Assembly (NCBI GenBank): GCA_022615475.1
Contig: JAKEGQ010000085.1
Location: forward strand, 1-14,641
From: Candidatus Methylomirabilota bacterium
Lineage (GTDB): Bacteria > Methylomirabilota > Methylomirabilia > Methylomirabilales > CSP1-5
Direction of reading: 5' to 3'
Length of the DNA stretch: 14,641 bases
The notes below the pieces were generated by a model. It was given only the letters and a program-made list of their open reading frames with translations, did no database searches and was not told the DNA's origin. The first letter of the stretch is position 1, and each line of letters begins with the position of its first letter. Of the stretch, positions 13,379-14,641 are shown piece after piece. Both the position numbers and the translations under genes were made by a program.

Positions 13379-14395
13379 ATGATGTCTCCCGTAGACAGTC
13401 TGATTCCTCAGGCGGCCCCCCGTACGGCGGCCTTCCCAGACACACCTTCCTTTTTTGTCGCCCTGGTCGGTCCAACGGCAGTGGGGAAGACGGCACTCGC
13501 TGTGGCATTGGCGAAGGCGATAGGAGGGGAGATCGTGGCTCTCGATTCCATGCAGGTCTACCGCTCCCTGGACATCGGGACCGCCAAGCCGACACCGGAA
13601 GCCCAGAAAGAAATCCCTCACCACCTTATCGATGTGGTGGATCCGTGGGACCCCTTTACGGCCATTGACTACGCTCTCCGGGCCCGTCAGGCGTTGAAAG
13701 AGATCCATGCCCGGGGCCGATTGCCTCTTGTGGTGGGCGGCTCGGGGCTCTATCTCCGGGCCCTGTGCGGAGAGATCTTCAATGGCCCAAGCGGGGTCAT
13801 AGGCATCCGGACGCGTCTCACGCAGGAGATGAAAAAAAGGGGGGCCGCCCTGTTGCACGCCCGTCTCACGCACCTGGATCCCTCGGTAGCGGCGAGGATC
13901 CATCCGAAGGACGCCTTCCGCCTCATTCGAGCCCTGGAGATCATCGAGGTCACCGGCAGGCGCGTGTCAGAACTCTGGGAAGCGCACCGCCAGGGACTGA
14001 TGCGACCTTCCACCCTCCTCCTCGGCCTCCGCAGGGAGCGAACGGCGCTCTACAACCGGATCAACGACCGTGTGGATCGGATGGTGGCCTCGGGCCTGGT
14101 GGAGGAGGTCGATCGGCTCCTGAAGGCAGGCCATCCTCCACACCTCAAACCGCTTCGCAGTCACAACTACCGCCACATCATTGCGTACCTCCTGGGTGAC
14201 GAGGATCTCGATGAAGCAGTGAGGCGAACAAAACAGGAGACGCGACATTACGCCAAGCGTCAGATGACGTGGTTCCGCAGCGAAAACGAGATCACGTGGT
14301 TCGACGTAACGGACGGCGACTCGGACAGGACCGCAGCACTCTTGATCGAGCATATCCAGCGGCGGCGAGAGCGGTATGGAACAGGTGAGGATTAG
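13379..14395 (+). CDS. miaA: tRNA dimethylallyltransferase
   Basis: MiaA transfers a dimethylallyl group to N6 of A37 in tRNAs that read UNN codons. The 338-residue product (from ATG 13379) has the P-loop GPTAVGKT (31-38), DSMQVYR (56-62), GTAKPT (67-72), HHLID (81-85) and GGSGLYL (120-126), and the C-terminal RHYAKRQMTWFR. The usual IGYK/GYKE segment is SHNYRHIIAYL here. The start is ambiguous: AAGGAGG (13347-13353) is 13 nt from TTG 13367 and 25 nt from ATG 13379. I use the ATG because the intervening residues carry no homology; an ATG at 13292 deep inside the preceding gene is unlikely. The 3' end overlaps aroA by 20 nt. Confidence 0.96.
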   Translation: MMSPVDSLIPQAAPRTAAFPDTPSFFVALVGPTAVGKTALAVALAKAIGGEIVALDSMQVYRSLDIGTAKPTPEAQKEIPHHLIDVVDPWDPFTAIDYALRARQALKEIHARGRLPLVVGGSGLYLRALCGEIFNGPSGVIGIRTRLTQEMKKRGAALLHARLTHLDPSVAARIHPKDAFRLIRALEIIEVTGRRVSELWEAHRQGLMRPSTLLLGLRRERTALYNRINDRVDRMVASGLVEEVDRLLKAGHPPHLKPLRSHNYRHIIAYLLGDEDLDEAVRRTKQETRHYAKRQMTWFRSENEITWFDVTDGDSDRTAALLIEHIQRRRERYGTGED

Positions 14396-14641
14396 GGGAG
14401 GGGCCCGCGGACCTCACGGCCCGACGGCGGTCCCGGGTGATAAATCGATCTCCCACCGTGCCATCATCCTGGGTGGTTTGGCAGAAGGGGTCACCGAGAT
14501 CTCAGGATGTCTCAGGTCGGAGGACTGCCAGCGCACTCTGGGTGCGCTCCGGGCCCTGGGAGTGGAAGCCGACGGGTGGGAGGGAGATCTTCTCCGAATC
14601 TATGGCAAGGGACTCCGCGGACTCCGAGAGGCGGCGGATAC
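14376..14641 (+). CDS. aroA: 3-phosphoshikimate 1-carboxyvinyltransferase (EPSP synthase), 5' part
   Basis: AroA transfers the enolpyruvyl group of PEP to shikimate-3-phosphate in aromatic amino acid synthesis. The frame runs from ATG 14376 to the window edge, 88 complete codons. It has TAVPGDKSISHRAIILGGLAEG, split here as VPGDKSISHR (19-28) with substrate-binding Lys23, Ser24 and Arg28, then SEDCQRTLGALRALGVE. The GDKSISHR form is closer to Bacillus/Agrobacterium-type enzymes than to the GSKSVSNR of E. coli. The start overlaps the last 20 bases of miaA, so the two are probably translated together. The rest of the gene, including the PEP-site Gly96-type loop, lies outside the window. Confidence 0.93.
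   Translation, partial: MEQVRIRGGARGPHGPTAVPGDKSISHRAIILGGLAEGVTEISGCLRSEDCQRTLGALRALGVEADGWEGDLLRIYGKGLRGLREAAD

Overview
The window reads as a stretch of ordinary bacterial chromosome from a GC-rich (about 60% by eye) Gram-negative organism. An outer membrane is implied by an LptE-type lipoprotein. Gene order (asd-truA; leuS-lptE-holA-rpsT-murJ; ilvB-ilvN-ilvC; miaA-aroA) recalls Deltaproteobacteria, Nitrospirae and NC10/Methylomirabilis-like lineages. This placement is inference from synteny and protein flavour, not a phylogenetic result. No rRNA, tRNA, CRISPR array, transposase or phage gene is visible. Coding density is high and every gene except rpsT lies on the + strand.

Layout. Positions 1-79 hold the last codons of aspartate-semialdehyde dehydrogenase (asd). 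truA (167-919) follows, with an unrecognised 89-residue ORF directly after it (920-1189). A 155-nt gap with a perfect hairpin precedes leuS (1345-3927). The leuS/lptE junction carries two arms of a degenerate 8-bp tandem repeat; the second arm encodes the signal peptide of LptE (4011-4556). holA follows, with a start that appears to be non-standard. It converges on rpsT (5576-5848, minus strand). rpsT diverges from murJ (5904-7481), and the rpsT -35 box overlaps the murJ start codon.

A well-bounded transcription unit runs from a promoter at about 7494 to a strong intrinsic terminator at 12847-12873. It holds an unassigned thiamine-diphosphate (ThDP) enzyme (7626-9392), an acetolactate-synthase-like large subunit (9509-11206), ilvN (11214-11792) and ilvC (11813-12814). 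This is the most interesting part of the window. The IlvB-like protein has lost about ten residues of the C-terminal active-site loop, including the specificity Trp, and carries further replacements at positions that line the AHAS active site. A second, very divergent ThDP enzyme with its catalytic Glu intact leads the same operon. The pair may be a variant acetohydroxyacid synthase arrangement or a different carboligation or decarboxylation activity tied to branched-chain amino acid synthesis; sequence alone does not decide.

After the terminator a new promoter drives a small membrane-anchored protein (13020-13370), miaA (13379-14395) and the 5' part of aroA (14376 to the window end), which overlaps miaA. 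The set is mostly translation and tRNA modification (truA, leuS, rpsT, miaA), envelope biogenesis (lptE, murJ), replication (holA) and amino-acid synthesis (asd, ilv genes, aroA).
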